This document shows, piece after piece, positions 1 through 8,669 of a stretch of DNA of 64,000 bases. How positions within the stretch are numbered: position 1 is the first letter of the stretch; each line of letters starts with the position of its first letter. The notes beneath the pieces are model-generated. The model saw only the letters and a list, made by a program, of their open reading frames with translations. It did not search any database and was not told the origin of the DNA. The DNA is from an uncultured bacterium (GTDB taxonomy: Bacteria; Bacillota; Clostridia; Oscillospirales; Ruminococcaceae): positions 418,788-482,787 of the forward strand of contig CAJMSD010000001.1 in the NCBI GenBank assembly GCA_905215965.1, read 5' to 3'. The translations under genes and the position numbers were made by a program.

Positions 1-268
1 TATATACAAGCACGCTTGAAAGAACTCCGGGCTGATCGTTCAGCAGAAGATAAAGATTGATAATCCTGCGGTTGAAAAGCTCCTCATAGGAAAAAACACA
101 GTCCTTGTACTTATAATAAGCGCTTCTTGAAATGCCAATGCGTTTGCAGGCGGAAGCGAAGCTTTTTTCGCCCTTCTGCGCCATAAGCTTTTTTACTTCA
201 AGAACCTTCGTGAAAACGTCGGGAAGAATGCGAGCGTCCGCAACAATAAGCTGTGATTTTTTTTCCAT
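1..268 (-). CDS. ACT domain-containing protein, PheB/UPF0735 family (partial)
   Basis: The 5' part of a gene that runs off the left edge; 89 codons are visible. It starts at an ATG whose upstream AGGTGG sits 5 bases away. The visible part has a helix-turn-helix-like segment (GISRSAYYKYKD) followed by the start of a second domain with NDQPGVLSSVL, the usual opening of an ACT fold. This matches the PheB/UPF0735 family of about 145 residues, often found beside amino-acid metabolism genes and presumed to sense an amino acid. Function beyond that is not shown by the sequence. It is divergent from the ABC exporter genes. Confidence 0.8.
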   Translation of the reverse strand, partial: MEKKSQLIVADARILPDVFTKVLEVKKLMAQKGEKSFASACKRIGISRSAYYKYKDCVFSYEELFNRRIINLYLLLNDQPGVLSSVLVY

Positions 269-370
269 ATATCCACCTCGTTTACGGAACTGACCGATAA
301 AACAGCTCCTAAGAATATGCAGAATATAAGAATCGTCCGTCTGTGGCGAACAATTGTACATTACATATTT

Positions 371-446
371 ACTATACCACTTTTTATCATCTTTGTCAAG
401 AGCAATATTTTGAAGCATTGATTTTATTGACATATAGTGGTATAAT
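371..446 (+). promoter_or_regulatory. Promoter for the ABC exporter pair with a flanking inverted repeat
   Basis: TTGATT (418-423), 17 bases, TATAAT (441-446), 60 bases before the first exporter gene. An inverted repeat TATACCAC (373-380) / GTGGTATA (437-444) overlaps the -10 box and could be a regulator site in the divergent intergenic region. Sequence pattern only. Confidence 0.5.
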
Positions 447-506
447 AATATTGAACTTGGGAAAAGCGCATAGAGCGCTGCCTTTATTTTTCTGTTTGGA
501 GGAGTT

Positions 507-2237
507 ATGAAAAAGCTTTTCAAATTTTTGAACAATTATAAAAAGGAGCTTATACTTGGTCCTTTTTTTAAGCTTCTTGAAGCTGTGTTTGAGCTTACCG
601 TTCCTGTTGTAATGGCAAAGATCATCGATGAGGGAATAGCAAATAAAGACAGCGGACTTATCCTGCGTCTCAGCGGAGTTATCGTGCTGCTTGGGATCTG
701 CGGACTTGGATTTGCTCTTACCTGTCAGTATTTTGCTTCAAAATGCGCATACGGCTTCGGAACCGAGCTGCGTGAGGCTTTGTACAGTCACATCAATAAG
801 CTTTCCTACGGTTCGATAGATAAAATAGGTACGTCGTCGCTGATTAACCGTCTTACCAATGATACGAATACGGTTCAGAACGGCGTGAATATGTTTATAA
901 GGCTTGCCACGCGAGTGCCGTTTTTGATAATCGGAGCTGTGGTCATGGCGGTAAACCTTGACGCAAAGCTTTCCCTTGTATTTCTTGCGGCTGCTCCGCT
1001 GATAACGGTCATTATTATGCTTATAATGAAAAAGACCATTCCTATGTACGCTTCCGTGCAGAAAAAGCTCGACCGTGCGGCAACGCTTACCCGCGAGGGA
1101 CTTGAGGGAACAAGAGTTATACGCGCTTTTTCGCGTCAGCAGGAGGAGATAGACGAATTTCAGGAGGCTGTTGACGATATTTCGGTAAATTCTATAGCAG
1201 TCGGAAAAATTTCCGCAATACTCAATCCTGCCGCCTTTATGGTAATGAATCTCGGAATTGCGGCGATAACCTGGTTTGGAGGAATACGCATCAACACGGG
1301 AAATCTTACTCAGGGCGAGCTTACGGCATTTGTTAATTACATGACCCAGATACTGCTTGCGCTGCTTGTATTGGCAAATCTGCTTGTTATCTTTACCAAA
1401 GCGTTCGCGTCGGCTAACAGAGTAAGCGAGATTTTCGACCTTGAACCTGAGATTTCGGGAAGTGCCGATATTACGTACGATTACGAATATGCCGTTGAAT
1501 TTGACGATGTTTCGTTCGGCTATGACGGAGCGGCAGAAAACGCTGTTACGGGAATTTCGTTTTCGCTGAAACGGGGAGAGGTCATGGGAATAATCGGCGG
1601 AACAGGCAGCGGAAAATCTACCGTTGCAAATCTTATTCCGTGTTTCTACTGGACAAGCTCGGGAACAGTCCGCGTTTACGGAAAAAAAGCCGAGGAATAT
1701 GATATGAACGAGCTTAGAAAAACTATCGGTATAGTTCCTCAGAAAGCTGTGCTCTTTTCGGGAAGCGTGCGCGACAATATGAAATGGCGCAGAGAAAACG
1801 CCTCTGATGAGGAAATAATCTCCGCTTTGAAAACAGCTCAGGCTTGGGAGTTTGTTAAAAAGCTGCCCTTTGGACTTGACACGGGTATTTCTCAGGGCGG
1901 AAAAAATCTTTCCGGAGGTCAGAAGCAGCGAATATCAATTGCCCGCGCACTTGTCGGCAAGCCCGAGATCGTTATTCTTGACGACTCTACAAGCGCGTTG
2001 GATTATGCGACCGATCTTGCTTTCAGACGTGCGCTAAAGGAGGATATGCCCGATACGACCATTATCATGATCTCTCAGCGTACTACCTCGATAAAGGACG
2101 CGGACAGGATACTTGTGCTTGAGGACGGTGAAGCTGTCGGTCTCGGCACTCACGACGAGCTTTTGAAAACTTGTGACGTTTACCGCGATATATACAGATC
2201 TCAGATGAATGAAAAGGAGGAAACGGGAAATGTTTAA
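507..2237 (+). CDS. ABC exporter, permease/ATPase fusion (degenerate-site half)
   Basis: 576 residues: an N-terminal six-helix exporter membrane domain (about 1-310) and a C-terminal ATPase. The Walker A GGTGSGKST lies at about 364, the signature LSGGQ at about 468, and Walker B reads LDDSTSALD, so the catalytic Glu is replaced by Asp. Its partner overlaps the end of this gene. In heterodimeric exporters of the BmrCD/TM287-288/LmrCD type one nucleotide site is degenerate in just this way, so this is the non-catalytic half. RBS GGAGGAG is 7 bases upstream. Substrate unknown; such pairs usually export drugs or lipophilic molecules. Confidence 0.93.
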   Translation: MKKLFKFLNNYKKELILGPFFKLLEAVFELTVPVVMAKIIDEGIANKDSGLILRLSGVIVLLGICGLGFALTCQYFASKCAYGFGTELREALYSHINKLSYGSIDKIGTSSLINRLTNDTNTVQNGVNMFIRLATRVPFLIIGAVVMAVNLDAKLSLVFLAAAPLITVIIMLIMKKTIPMYASVQKKLDRAATLTREGLEGTRVIRAFSRQQEEIDEFQEAVDDISVNSIAVGKISAILNPAAFMVMNLGIAAITWFGGIRINTGNLTQGELTAFVNYMTQILLALLVLANLLVIFTKAFASANRVSEIFDLEPEISGSADITYDYEYAVEFDDVSFGYDGAAENAVTGISFSLKRGEVMGIIGGTGSGKSTVANLIPCFYWTSSGTVRVYGKKAEEYDMNELRKTIGIVPQKAVLFSGSVRDNMKWRRENASDEEIISALKTAQAWEFVKKLPFGLDTGISQGGKNLSGGQKQRISIARALVGKPEIVILDDSTSALDYATDLAFRRALKEDMPDTTIIMISQRTTSIKDADRILVLEDGEAVGLGTHDELLKTCDVYRDIYRSQMNEKEETGNV

Positions 2238-3969
2238 GGTTTTGAAAAGAGTTCTCGGATATGCTCGTCCTTACATTAAATATCTTGTTTTTACCGTGCT
2301 TTTCGCTGTGATCGGAATATCGCTGTCGCTTGCCGTTCCTATCTTTATAGGAGACGCTGTTGAATGCTGTATCGGAGAGGGAAATGTTGATTTCGTCCGG
2401 TTAAAGAAAATATGCGTTACTCTTGCGGCAGTCGTTCTTGTAAGCATGGTATTCCAGTGGCTTTTAAGCCTGTGTACCAACAAGCTTGCGTTTTTGACGG
2501 TGCGAGATCTGAGAGGAGATATTTTTTCAAAGCTTGAGCGTGTACCTCTGAAATATATCGACGGTCATACAAAGGGCGAGCTTACAAGCCGTGTCATAAA
2601 TGATATAGAAATTATCTCGGACGGTCTGCTTCAGGGATTTACTCAATTTTTCAGCGGAATAATCACCATTATAGGAACGCTCGTTTTTATGATGACTATT
2701 AATGTGAAAATTTCGATAGTAGTAGTTTTGATGACTCCGCTTTCGTTTATAGCGGCGTCGAAAATAACAAAAATGTCTCACGATTCGTATATGAAGCAGT
2801 CGAAGTTGCGCGGCGATATGGTAGGCTTTGCCGAGGAAATGGCAGGCAGCCAGAAAATCGTGAAAGCATTTGTTTATGATAAACGCGCAGCAAAACGTTT
2901 TTCCGAGATCAATAACGAATACGGAAAAATAGGCGCAAAGGCGACCTTTTTAAGCTCAATGACGAATCCGACCACACGCTTTGTGAACGGTCTGATATAT
3001 GCTGCCGTCGGACTTATCGGTGCGCTTGGCGTTATAGGATATTCTCCGTTTATCGGAGCAATGACCGTGGGAAAGCTGTCGAGCTTTCTTGCCTATTCAA
3101 ATCAGTATACAAAGCCGTTTAACGAGATCTCGGGAGTATTTGCCGAGCTGCAAAATGCAATAGCGTCAGCTCAGAGGATATTCAGCGTCCTTGACGAAGA
3201 GGAGGTTTCGGACGATTCGGACAAGGATATCCTTACAAATTGCGCGGGAGAGCTTTCGTTCAATAACGTAAGCTTTTCGTATGATCCTGCCGCTAAGCTT
3301 ATAGAGAATTTCAGCCTTAATGTAAGAGCAGGCGAGAAGGTGGCTATCGTAGGACCTACGGGTTGCGGAAAATCAACTATAATCAATCTTTTGCTGAGGT
3401 TTTATGATATTCAGGGCGGAGAAATAACCGTTTCCGGCAGAAATATTTCGGGAATAACAAGAAGCAGCCTGCGCAGCTCCTTTGGCATGGTTCTTCAGGA
3501 AACGTGGATATTTACCGGAACGGTTGCAGAAAATATCGCGTACGGAATGCCGGAAGCGTCGCCGGAGCAGATCATCGCGGCGGCAAAGGCAGTTTATGCT
3601 CATGGCTTTATCAAGCGTCTGCCGAAGGGATACGATACGGTTATCAGCGAGGACAGCGGACTTTCGCAGGGACAGAAGCAGCTTATTTGCATAGCCCGTA
3701 TAATGCTTATGAATCCGCCGATGCTTATTCTTGACGAGGCTACAAGCTCTATCGATCTGCGCACGGAGCATCGTATCCAGCGCGCCTTTACAAAGCTTAT
3801 GGAGGGAAAAACAAGCTTTATTATTGCGCATCGTCTTTCGACCATTAAGAATTCCGACACGATACTTGTAATGAAAAACGGAAATGTAATCGAGCAGGGA
3901 AATCATTCAGAGCTTATCGTTAAGGACGGTTTTTATGCCGAGCTTTACAATAGCCAGTTTGCTTCATAA
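2230..3969 (+). CDS. ABC exporter, permease/ATPase fusion (catalytic half)
   Basis: 579 residues from the ATG at 2230, preferred over an in-frame ATG at 2209 because AAGGAGG at 2214-2220 fits the later start; it overlaps the stop of the previous gene by 8 bases. Membrane domain about 1-310; Walker A GPTGCGKST at about 375; Walker B ILDEATSSID with the catalytic Glu intact. Its signature reads LSQGQ instead of LSGGQ, which in a heterodimer would pair with the Asp-type Walker B of the first protein and form the inactive site. The two genes therefore encode one transporter. Confidence 0.93.
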   Translation: MFKVLKRVLGYARPYIKYLVFTVLFAVIGISLSLAVPIFIGDAVECCIGEGNVDFVRLKKICVTLAAVVLVSMVFQWLLSLCTNKLAFLTVRDLRGDIFSKLERVPLKYIDGHTKGELTSRVINDIEIISDGLLQGFTQFFSGIITIIGTLVFMMTINVKISIVVVLMTPLSFIAASKITKMSHDSYMKQSKLRGDMVGFAEEMAGSQKIVKAFVYDKRAAKRFSEINNEYGKIGAKATFLSSMTNPTTRFVNGLIYAAVGLIGALGVIGYSPFIGAMTVGKLSSFLAYSNQYTKPFNEISGVFAELQNAIASAQRIFSVLDEEEVSDDSDKDILTNCAGELSFNNVSFSYDPAAKLIENFSLNVRAGEKVAIVGPTGCGKSTIINLLLRFYDIQGGEITVSGRNISGITRSSLRSSFGMVLQETWIFTGTVAENIAYGMPEASPEQIIAAAKAVYAHGFIKRLPKGYDTVISEDSGLSQGQKQLICIARIMLMNPPMLILDEATSSIDLRTEHRIQRAFTKLMEGKTSFIIAHRLSTIKNSDTILVMKNGNVIEQGNHSELIVKDGFYAELYNSQFAS

Positions 3970-3974
3970 ATTTT

Positions 3975-4003
3975 GGGCGGTCATATTGACCGCCCTTTGC
4001 ATT
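3975..4003 (+). terminator. Rho-independent terminator after the ABC exporter genes
   Basis: A 9-bp stem GGGCGGTCA/TGACCGCCC (3975-3995) followed by a short T-rich tract. It lies between convergent genes and may serve both strands. Confidence 0.75.
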
Positions 4004-4012
4004 TTATATCGT

Positions 4013-4633
4013 TTAAGTAGCAGCTTCTTCAGCTGCGGTAGTTTCTTCGGCGGAGGCGGTTTCCTCGGCAGAGGTGGTTTCCTCGGCTGCCGTTGTACTT
4101 TCCGTATCGGTATCTATCGGAGTAACATCGCTGAAATTCATAGTAAGCTTGTTGTTCGGCATGGCAAATGATGCAAGATCACCGTTTTCGTCAACGGTAA
4201 GTTCATAGTCTCCTCCGTCAAGAGTGCCAGAGATCTTTAGCAAGCCGTTTTCCTCCGCGCCTGTAAGCTGCTCAGAACCGGCTGTTGAGTCGACTGCCGA
4301 GATAAGATTGAGCATCATTGCTTTTACCGGAAGCGCAGACTGAGGAACCGAAAAGCTCAGTCCCTTGTAAGAAGCGTCCACGCTGCCGTCATTGAATTCA
4401 AGCTTGATGCCTGCGAGAGTATTGGGAGAGCTGAATTCTATTTCCCACATACCGTCACCGAAACGCTTGACTGTTCCTTCTGCTTCGAGGTCGCCGAGAA
4501 CAACGGAAGCAGCCGCCTGAAAATGACTGCCAAGTCCGTTGGGTTTGGACGTTTTATCTCCGCCCGTTACTGCGCATGAAAACAGACATACGGCAGTTAT
4601 AGCAGCAATCGCGAATGTAATAAGCCTTTTCAT
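4013..4633 (-). CDS. Putative lipoprotein with Thr/Glu-rich tail
   Basis: 206 residues from the ATG at 4633, preferred over an ATG 18 bases earlier because GGAGA is 7 bases upstream. The N-terminus is a lipoprotein signal (MKRLITFAIAAITAVCLFSC) with a lipobox-like LFSC. The middle is a soluble domain of about 130 residues; the last 30 residues are a low-complexity repeat of TTAAEE/TSAEE units, probably disordered. No enzyme motif was recognised. It likely sits on the outer face of the membrane. Convergent with the ABC genes. Confidence 0.75.
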   Translation of the reverse strand: MKRLITFAIAAITAVCLFSCAVTGGDKTSKPNGLGSHFQAAASVVLGDLEAEGTVKRFGDGMWEIEFSSPNTLAGIKLEFNDGSVDASYKGLSFSVPQSALPVKAMMLNLISAVDSTAGSEQLTGAEENGLLKISGTLDGGDYELTVDENGDLASFAMPNNKLTMNFSDVTPIDTDTESTTAAEETTSAEETASAEETTAAEEAAT

Positions 4634-4785
4634 AATCAATTCTCCGTTCATGAAATATTATGTTCGTATTGTCAGTATATTTACTGAATGCGGTTTTTGA
4701 GCTTTTTACATCCGCTTTTATGTCCGAACGCTGCCGATCAGGCATAATAAAGCAATTTTAAAATATCCGTACAGTTATGATCGGT

Positions 4786-6498
4786 CTATTCCGATACATT
4801 CTGCTTTTCTTTTATATACAGAAAAGCGTCTGCGAGAGAGTTTATCAGGTCTCTTGGGAGCATAGCTTCCTGACTGAAGCTTTCGGCGGTGATATCGCCT
4901 GCAAGTCCGTGAATATAGGCAGCATAGCCGGCTGCGTCGAAAACGTCGTATCCAAGAGCTATAAATGCCGCAACTATACCGGAAAGCACATCTCCGCTTC
5001 CTCCTTTGCTCATACCCGGATTTCCCGTAGTGTTTACGGCAGTATAATGAGCGTCGGCAATAAGTGTGCCGGCTCCCTTAAGAAGAACCGTAACGCCGTA
5101 TTTTTCGGCGAAACTTTCGGCAGCAGCAAATCTGTTTTTCACGACCTCTTCATTTTCACAGTTCATAAGACGCGCCATTTCTCCGATGTGCGGAGTAAGA
5201 ACAATATCTGTGTTCTTCTTCTGTAAAATATCTATGTCCGAGGCTATGCAATTTATTCCATCTGCGTCAATAATTATCGGACACTTTGCGTTTTCCGCCA
5301 CAAATCTTGTGATCTCGACCGTATCTGCGGTGACGCCCATACCGCAGCCGAGCAGAATGGCATCGGCGCGTTCCATTTCTTCGGCGAGCAGAGATTTGTT
5401 GACATCGAAAAGCAGATATCCGTAATCGTCCGTTTCAAGCGGTAAGAACGTTGCTTCGGGAGCAAGTACCGAAGCCGTGCTTACTGCTTCCTCACAGGAA
5501 GCCAGACACACAAGACCCGCACCGCTTCTTAAAGCGGCAAGAGTTGAAACAGCGGCTGCTCCGCGCATACGTGAGCTTCCAGTGATGCATAAAACTCTGC
5601 CGAACTGGTTTTTATAGGAGTCGGGACAGCGCTTTGCAGGGAATCCGGAAAGTGCAGAGCTGTCGATGAGAGAGTAAAGTCTTTCGTCATCGGGAACAAC
5701 GTGAGCGTCATCGGGGATTCCAATGTTTAATATTCTGATCCTGCCGCAGTAGCTTTTAAGAGGATACTGGGTCATTCCGGTTTTAAGGAAGCCGAAAGTC
5801 ACGGTTTCGTCAGCCTTGAATGTTCCCTCGGTTACAGCGCCGGTTGTGGAGTTGCCTCCGCTTGGAACATCAACGGCGATCTTATATGCTTTCGAGCCTG
5901 CCGCAAGAAAAGCGGCTATTTCATCGTCAAGCTGACCGTGGAAGCCAGTACCGAATATACCGTCGGCAATAACGTCCGCGTCCTCGAGCGCCTGCATCAC
6001 CTTATCGATCCTGTGCTTTTCTTCAAGGCGTATTTTTTCAAGCGGAGTAAGCTCCTTGCTGTCTTTTTTATTGAGAGCGGCGATATCGCTTTCCTGCGAC
6101 AGCGTCATATAGCTCAGTTCTGCGGCTTCTATCGCGGCTTTGACGTTTTCGCTTCTGTATGCGGTGATGATCCTTGCGTGTTCTTTCGGCAGTTTTTTGA
6201 AGGCTGCGTCGGCAGCGTCTGTCTGCGGCTTTCCGCAGAGATTTATAACTGTCACGCTGTAGCCTCTGAAAATAAGCTTTCCTGCCGCGACAAAGCAGTC
6301 TCCGCCGTTATTGCCGGAACCTGCAAGAAAGACTATGGATTGAGTTTCCGGATCTCCTTTGAGGCTGCTGCGGCAATATTCGTCAATTACGTTTGCGAGT
6401 GCCGAACCGGCGTTGGACATTAACTGTTTTTCGTTAACTCCCAATTCCGCTGAAGCCGATTCGATTTTTTTCATTTGCTGCGGTGTTACGATTTGCAT
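4786..6498 (-). CDS. nnr: Bifunctional NAD(P)H-hydrate epimerase / ADP-dependent dehydratase
   Basis: 570 residues, full length for the fused family. The N-terminal YjeF epimerase domain shows GSGNNGGD near residue 60; the C-terminal ribokinase-like dehydratase shows GNPGMSKGGSGDVLSG near residue 490. Together they repair hydrated NADH and NADPH in the cytoplasm: the epimerase interconverts R and S forms and the dehydratase restores the cofactor at the cost of ADP. The strong RBS AAGGAGGT lies 7 bases before the ATG. Upstream on the same strand is a small membrane-protein gene 31 bases away, so the two may be co-transcribed. Confidence 0.95.
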   Translation of the reverse strand: MQIVTPQQMKKIESASAELGVNEKQLMSNAGSALANVIDEYCRSSLKGDPETQSIVFLAGSGNNGGDCFVAAGKLIFRGYSVTVINLCGKPQTDAADAAFKKLPKEHARIITAYRSENVKAAIEAAELSYMTLSQESDIAALNKKDSKELTPLEKIRLEEKHRIDKVMQALEDADVIADGIFGTGFHGQLDDEIAAFLAAGSKAYKIAVDVPSGGNSTTGAVTEGTFKADETVTFGFLKTGMTQYPLKSYCGRIRILNIGIPDDAHVVPDDERLYSLIDSSALSGFPAKRCPDSYKNQFGRVLCITGSSRMRGAAAVSTLAALRSGAGLVCLASCEEAVSTASVLAPEATFLPLETDDYGYLLFDVNKSLLAEEMERADAILLGCGMGVTADTVEITRFVAENAKCPIIIDADGINCIASDIDILQKKNTDIVLTPHIGEMARLMNCENEEVVKNRFAAAESFAEKYGVTVLLKGAGTLIADAHYTAVNTTGNPGMSKGGSGDVLSGIVAAFIALGYDVFDAAGYAAYIHGLAGDITAESFSQEAMLPRDLINSLADAFLYIKEKQNVSE

Positions 6499-6529
6499 AA
6501 AGATACCTCCTTAGTTTATTAAAAATACG

Positions 6530-7057
6530 TTATTCTGCGTTAAATGAGTTCCTTAAGGCTCTTGGAAGAAATTTTGCGATATTTTCGAGCATTGATTCAC
6601 TGGGCGAGAAGATAAGCCTTGTCTTTCCGTATTCCTCATGCTCAAAGTCGGCATAATATTCGTGGGAAGCGATATTATCCGAGCTGACAACCACTGTCAT
6701 ATCCTCGGTTTCCGGAAGCTCCTCGTTGTATTTGCCGAATGCCGTAAAGCTTTTGACATTTACCGAAAGCATTTCCGTGCGCTTCTTTTTTGCGATGATC
6801 TTGTCTACGTCAAGATCGCCGTTGGTAAATGTGTATTCATACTCCACGTACATATCCTGAACAAAAAAGTACGTGCCGTAGCCTGTTCCGGCGGCAAGAA
6901 GCAGTCCGAGGATAGATATCGGGCTTTTAATGTAAAGAAAAGAAACCAGCGCAAGGGCTGCCGCAAGAATAATTCCGCCGATGAGCAGAACGTTCTTTTT
7001 TATCTTTTCGGAACCGGTTGGATTCCTGTAAACAAGGAATTCAGAAAAATTATCCAT
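6530..7057 (-). CDS. Small two-helix membrane protein, possibly DUF6106 family
   Basis: 175 residues. Two adjacent hydrophobic segments (about 23-43 and 46-67) are followed by a soluble domain of about 105 residues with YEYTFTNGDLDVDKIIAKKK. That arrangement and the NGDLDVDKI motif resemble the clostridial DUF6106 family, recalled from memory and not searched. Function unknown. Reads toward nnr. Confidence 0.7.
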   Translation of the reverse strand: MDNFSEFLVYRNPTGSEKIKKNVLLIGGIILAAALALVSFLYIKSPISILGLLLAAGTGYGTYFFVQDMYVEYEYTFTNGDLDVDKIIAKKKRTEMLSVNVKSFTAFGKYNEELPETEDMTVVVSSDNIASHEYYADFEHEEYGKTRLIFSPSESMLENIAKFLPRALRNSFNAE

Positions 7058-7195
7058 AAAATTTAAACTCTCCGTTTCATAACCGATTTTTCGGTAATTA
7101 ATAGCAGAATTCCGACAAAATATACATATATTTTTGGAAAAAACTGCTGTCTATAAATATAATATCACAAATTTTTGTGAATTTCAATAAACTAC

Positions 7196-7224
7196 TTGAT
7201 TTTTTTTTATTTTAAGTTTATAAT
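7196..7224 (+). promoter_or_regulatory. Promoter of the pheST operon
   Basis: TTGATT (7196-7201), 17 bases, TATAAT (7219-7224), followed directly by the T-box leader. Confidence 0.8.
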
Positions 7225-7231
7225 AGAGTTG

Positions 7232-7513
7232 TCTTAAAGGCTCGGAGTATATTTCGGGTCTTGGATCAATTTTTATAACATGATGACTGAGAGAGTAGGC
7301 TTTACCGAACCGTCGGCAGAGAATGACTGTATTTGCTGTGAGCAGTCTGACTATAAGTATAGCTGAAGTTCACTCACGAGTGGCGCTTTTGAAAGGCTTT
7401 GCCGTGTAGATCGCGACGCAGGTCTGCGTTAAAGACAAGAGAGTGTCGGCTCTCCTGACTGATAGGTGGTTATAAGCAAGTTGTGTCTTGTCCTGTTGGG
7501 CAGGACATTTTTT
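7232..7513 (+). promoter_or_regulatory. T-box riboswitch (Phe) in front of pheS
   Basis: The leader lies between a clear promoter and pheS. It has the AGAGAG motif of stem I (about 7290), a specifier-like segment GAAG-TTC-ACTC with TTC (Phe) at 7369-7371, and a T-box-like AGGTGGTTATAAGC (about 7463). It ends in a terminator hairpin TGTCCTG/CAGGACA (7489-7507) with a run of T. In this class uncharged tRNA binds the leader and blocks the terminator. The T-box core departs from the usual GGTGGTACCGCG, so the exact fold is uncertain. Confidence 0.75.
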
Positions 7514-7606
7514 GTGCCCGCACTGAGTATCTGTATCCATAAACCAAATCATATTTTTTATGAATGCAGATTACGGTATTTGATAAATTTTTATGAGGTG
7601 ATTTTT

Positions 7607-8626
7607 TTGAAAGAACAGCTGGAAAAAATTGAAGCGCTTGCCCTGGAGGAGCTTTCCTCATGTACGGCTGTCAAGGCGCTTGACGATCTGAGAATCAAAT
7701 ATCTCGGAAAAAAGGGAGAGCTTACCGCTATTCTCAAGCAGATGGGCAAGCTTTCTTCGGAAGAACGTCCTGTCATTGGTCAGCTTGCAAATAAGGTGAG
7801 AGCCGATATCGAAGAAGCTCTTTCCGCTAAGCTCGGTACGCTTAAAGCCGAAGCTCAGGCTGCTAAGATCGCTGCCGAGTCGATCGACATAACTCTGCCG
7901 GGAAAAACTCAGACTATCGGTAAGCTTCACCCTATGTCTGTCGTTGAAAACGAGATACGCGAAATTTTCATGGGTATGGGATTCAGTATCGCTGACGGTC
8001 CCGAGATCGACGACGATTACCACGTTTTCGAGGCTCTTAATCTTCCGCCCGACCATCCTGCAAGGGATACTCAGGATACGTTTTATATAAATGATAAGAT
8101 CCTGCTTCGTACACAGACTTCCTCCGTTCAGGTTCATGTTATGGAAAATCAGAAGCCTCCGATCAGGATAATTTCTCCGGGACGCGTTTACAGAAGCGAC
8201 GCCGTTGACGCTACTCATTCGCCGCTCTTCCACCAGATAGAGGGCCTCGTTGTTGATAAGGGCATTACGATGTCCGATTTAAAGGGAACTTTGGAAATGC
8301 TTATGAAAAAGCTCTACGGCAACGACTGCAAGCTTCGCTTCCGTCCGCATCATTTCCCGTTCACCGAACCAAGCTGCGAGGTAGATATCAGCTGCTTCAA
8401 CTGCGGCGGCGAAGGCTGCTCTATGTGCAAGGACGAGGGATATATCGAGCTTCTCGGCGCAGGAATGGTTCATCCGAAGGTCCTTGAAAACTGCGGTATC
8501 GACAGCAATGTTTACTCCGGTTTCGCATTCGGTCTTGGTCTGGAGCGTATGGTTATGGGACGTTATGATATTAACGATCTCCGTCTGCTTTATGAGAACG
8601 ATCTGAGATTCTTAGAGCAGTTCTGA
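7607..8626 (+). CDS. pheS: Phenylalanyl-tRNA synthetase alpha subunit
   Basis: 339 residues from a TTG start at 7607 with GAGGTG 6 bases upstream. An earlier ATG in the same frame at 7466 would add 47 residues encoded by the T-box leader and is rejected. Class II synthetase motifs are present in the C-terminal half (for example HHFPFTEPSCEVD and GFGLGLERMVMGRY-like ends). An insertion with CFNCGGEGCSMC looks like a zinc-binding knuckle, common in Firmicutes PheS. It pairs with PheT to charge tRNA-Phe in the cytoplasm. Confidence 0.96.
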   Translation: MKEQLEKIEALALEELSSCTAVKALDDLRIKYLGKKGELTAILKQMGKLSSEERPVIGQLANKVRADIEEALSAKLGTLKAEAQAAKIAAESIDITLPGKTQTIGKLHPMSVVENEIREIFMGMGFSIADGPEIDDDYHVFEALNLPPDHPARDTQDTFYINDKILLRTQTSSVQVHVMENQKPPIRIISPGRVYRSDAVDATHSPLFHQIEGLVVDKGITMSDLKGTLEMLMKKLYGNDCKLRFRPHHFPFTEPSCEVDISCFNCGGEGCSMCKDEGYIELLGAGMVHPKVLENCGIDSNVYSGFAFGLGLERMVMGRYDINDLRLLYENDLRFLEQF

Positions 8627-8669
8627 TGCGGATCATTAAAATTATATTAATTTAAAACGGAGGTAACTT

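Noticed and set aside
3373..3906. 177-codon minus-strand frame across the ABC gene
   Set aside because: Shadow of the catalytic ABC half, which carries all motifs.
5938..6423. 161-codon plus-strand frame
   Set aside because: Antisense to nnr.
7466..7606. Upstream start for pheS
   Set aside because: Would translate the T-box terminator; TTG at 7607 has the RBS and gives the normal length.
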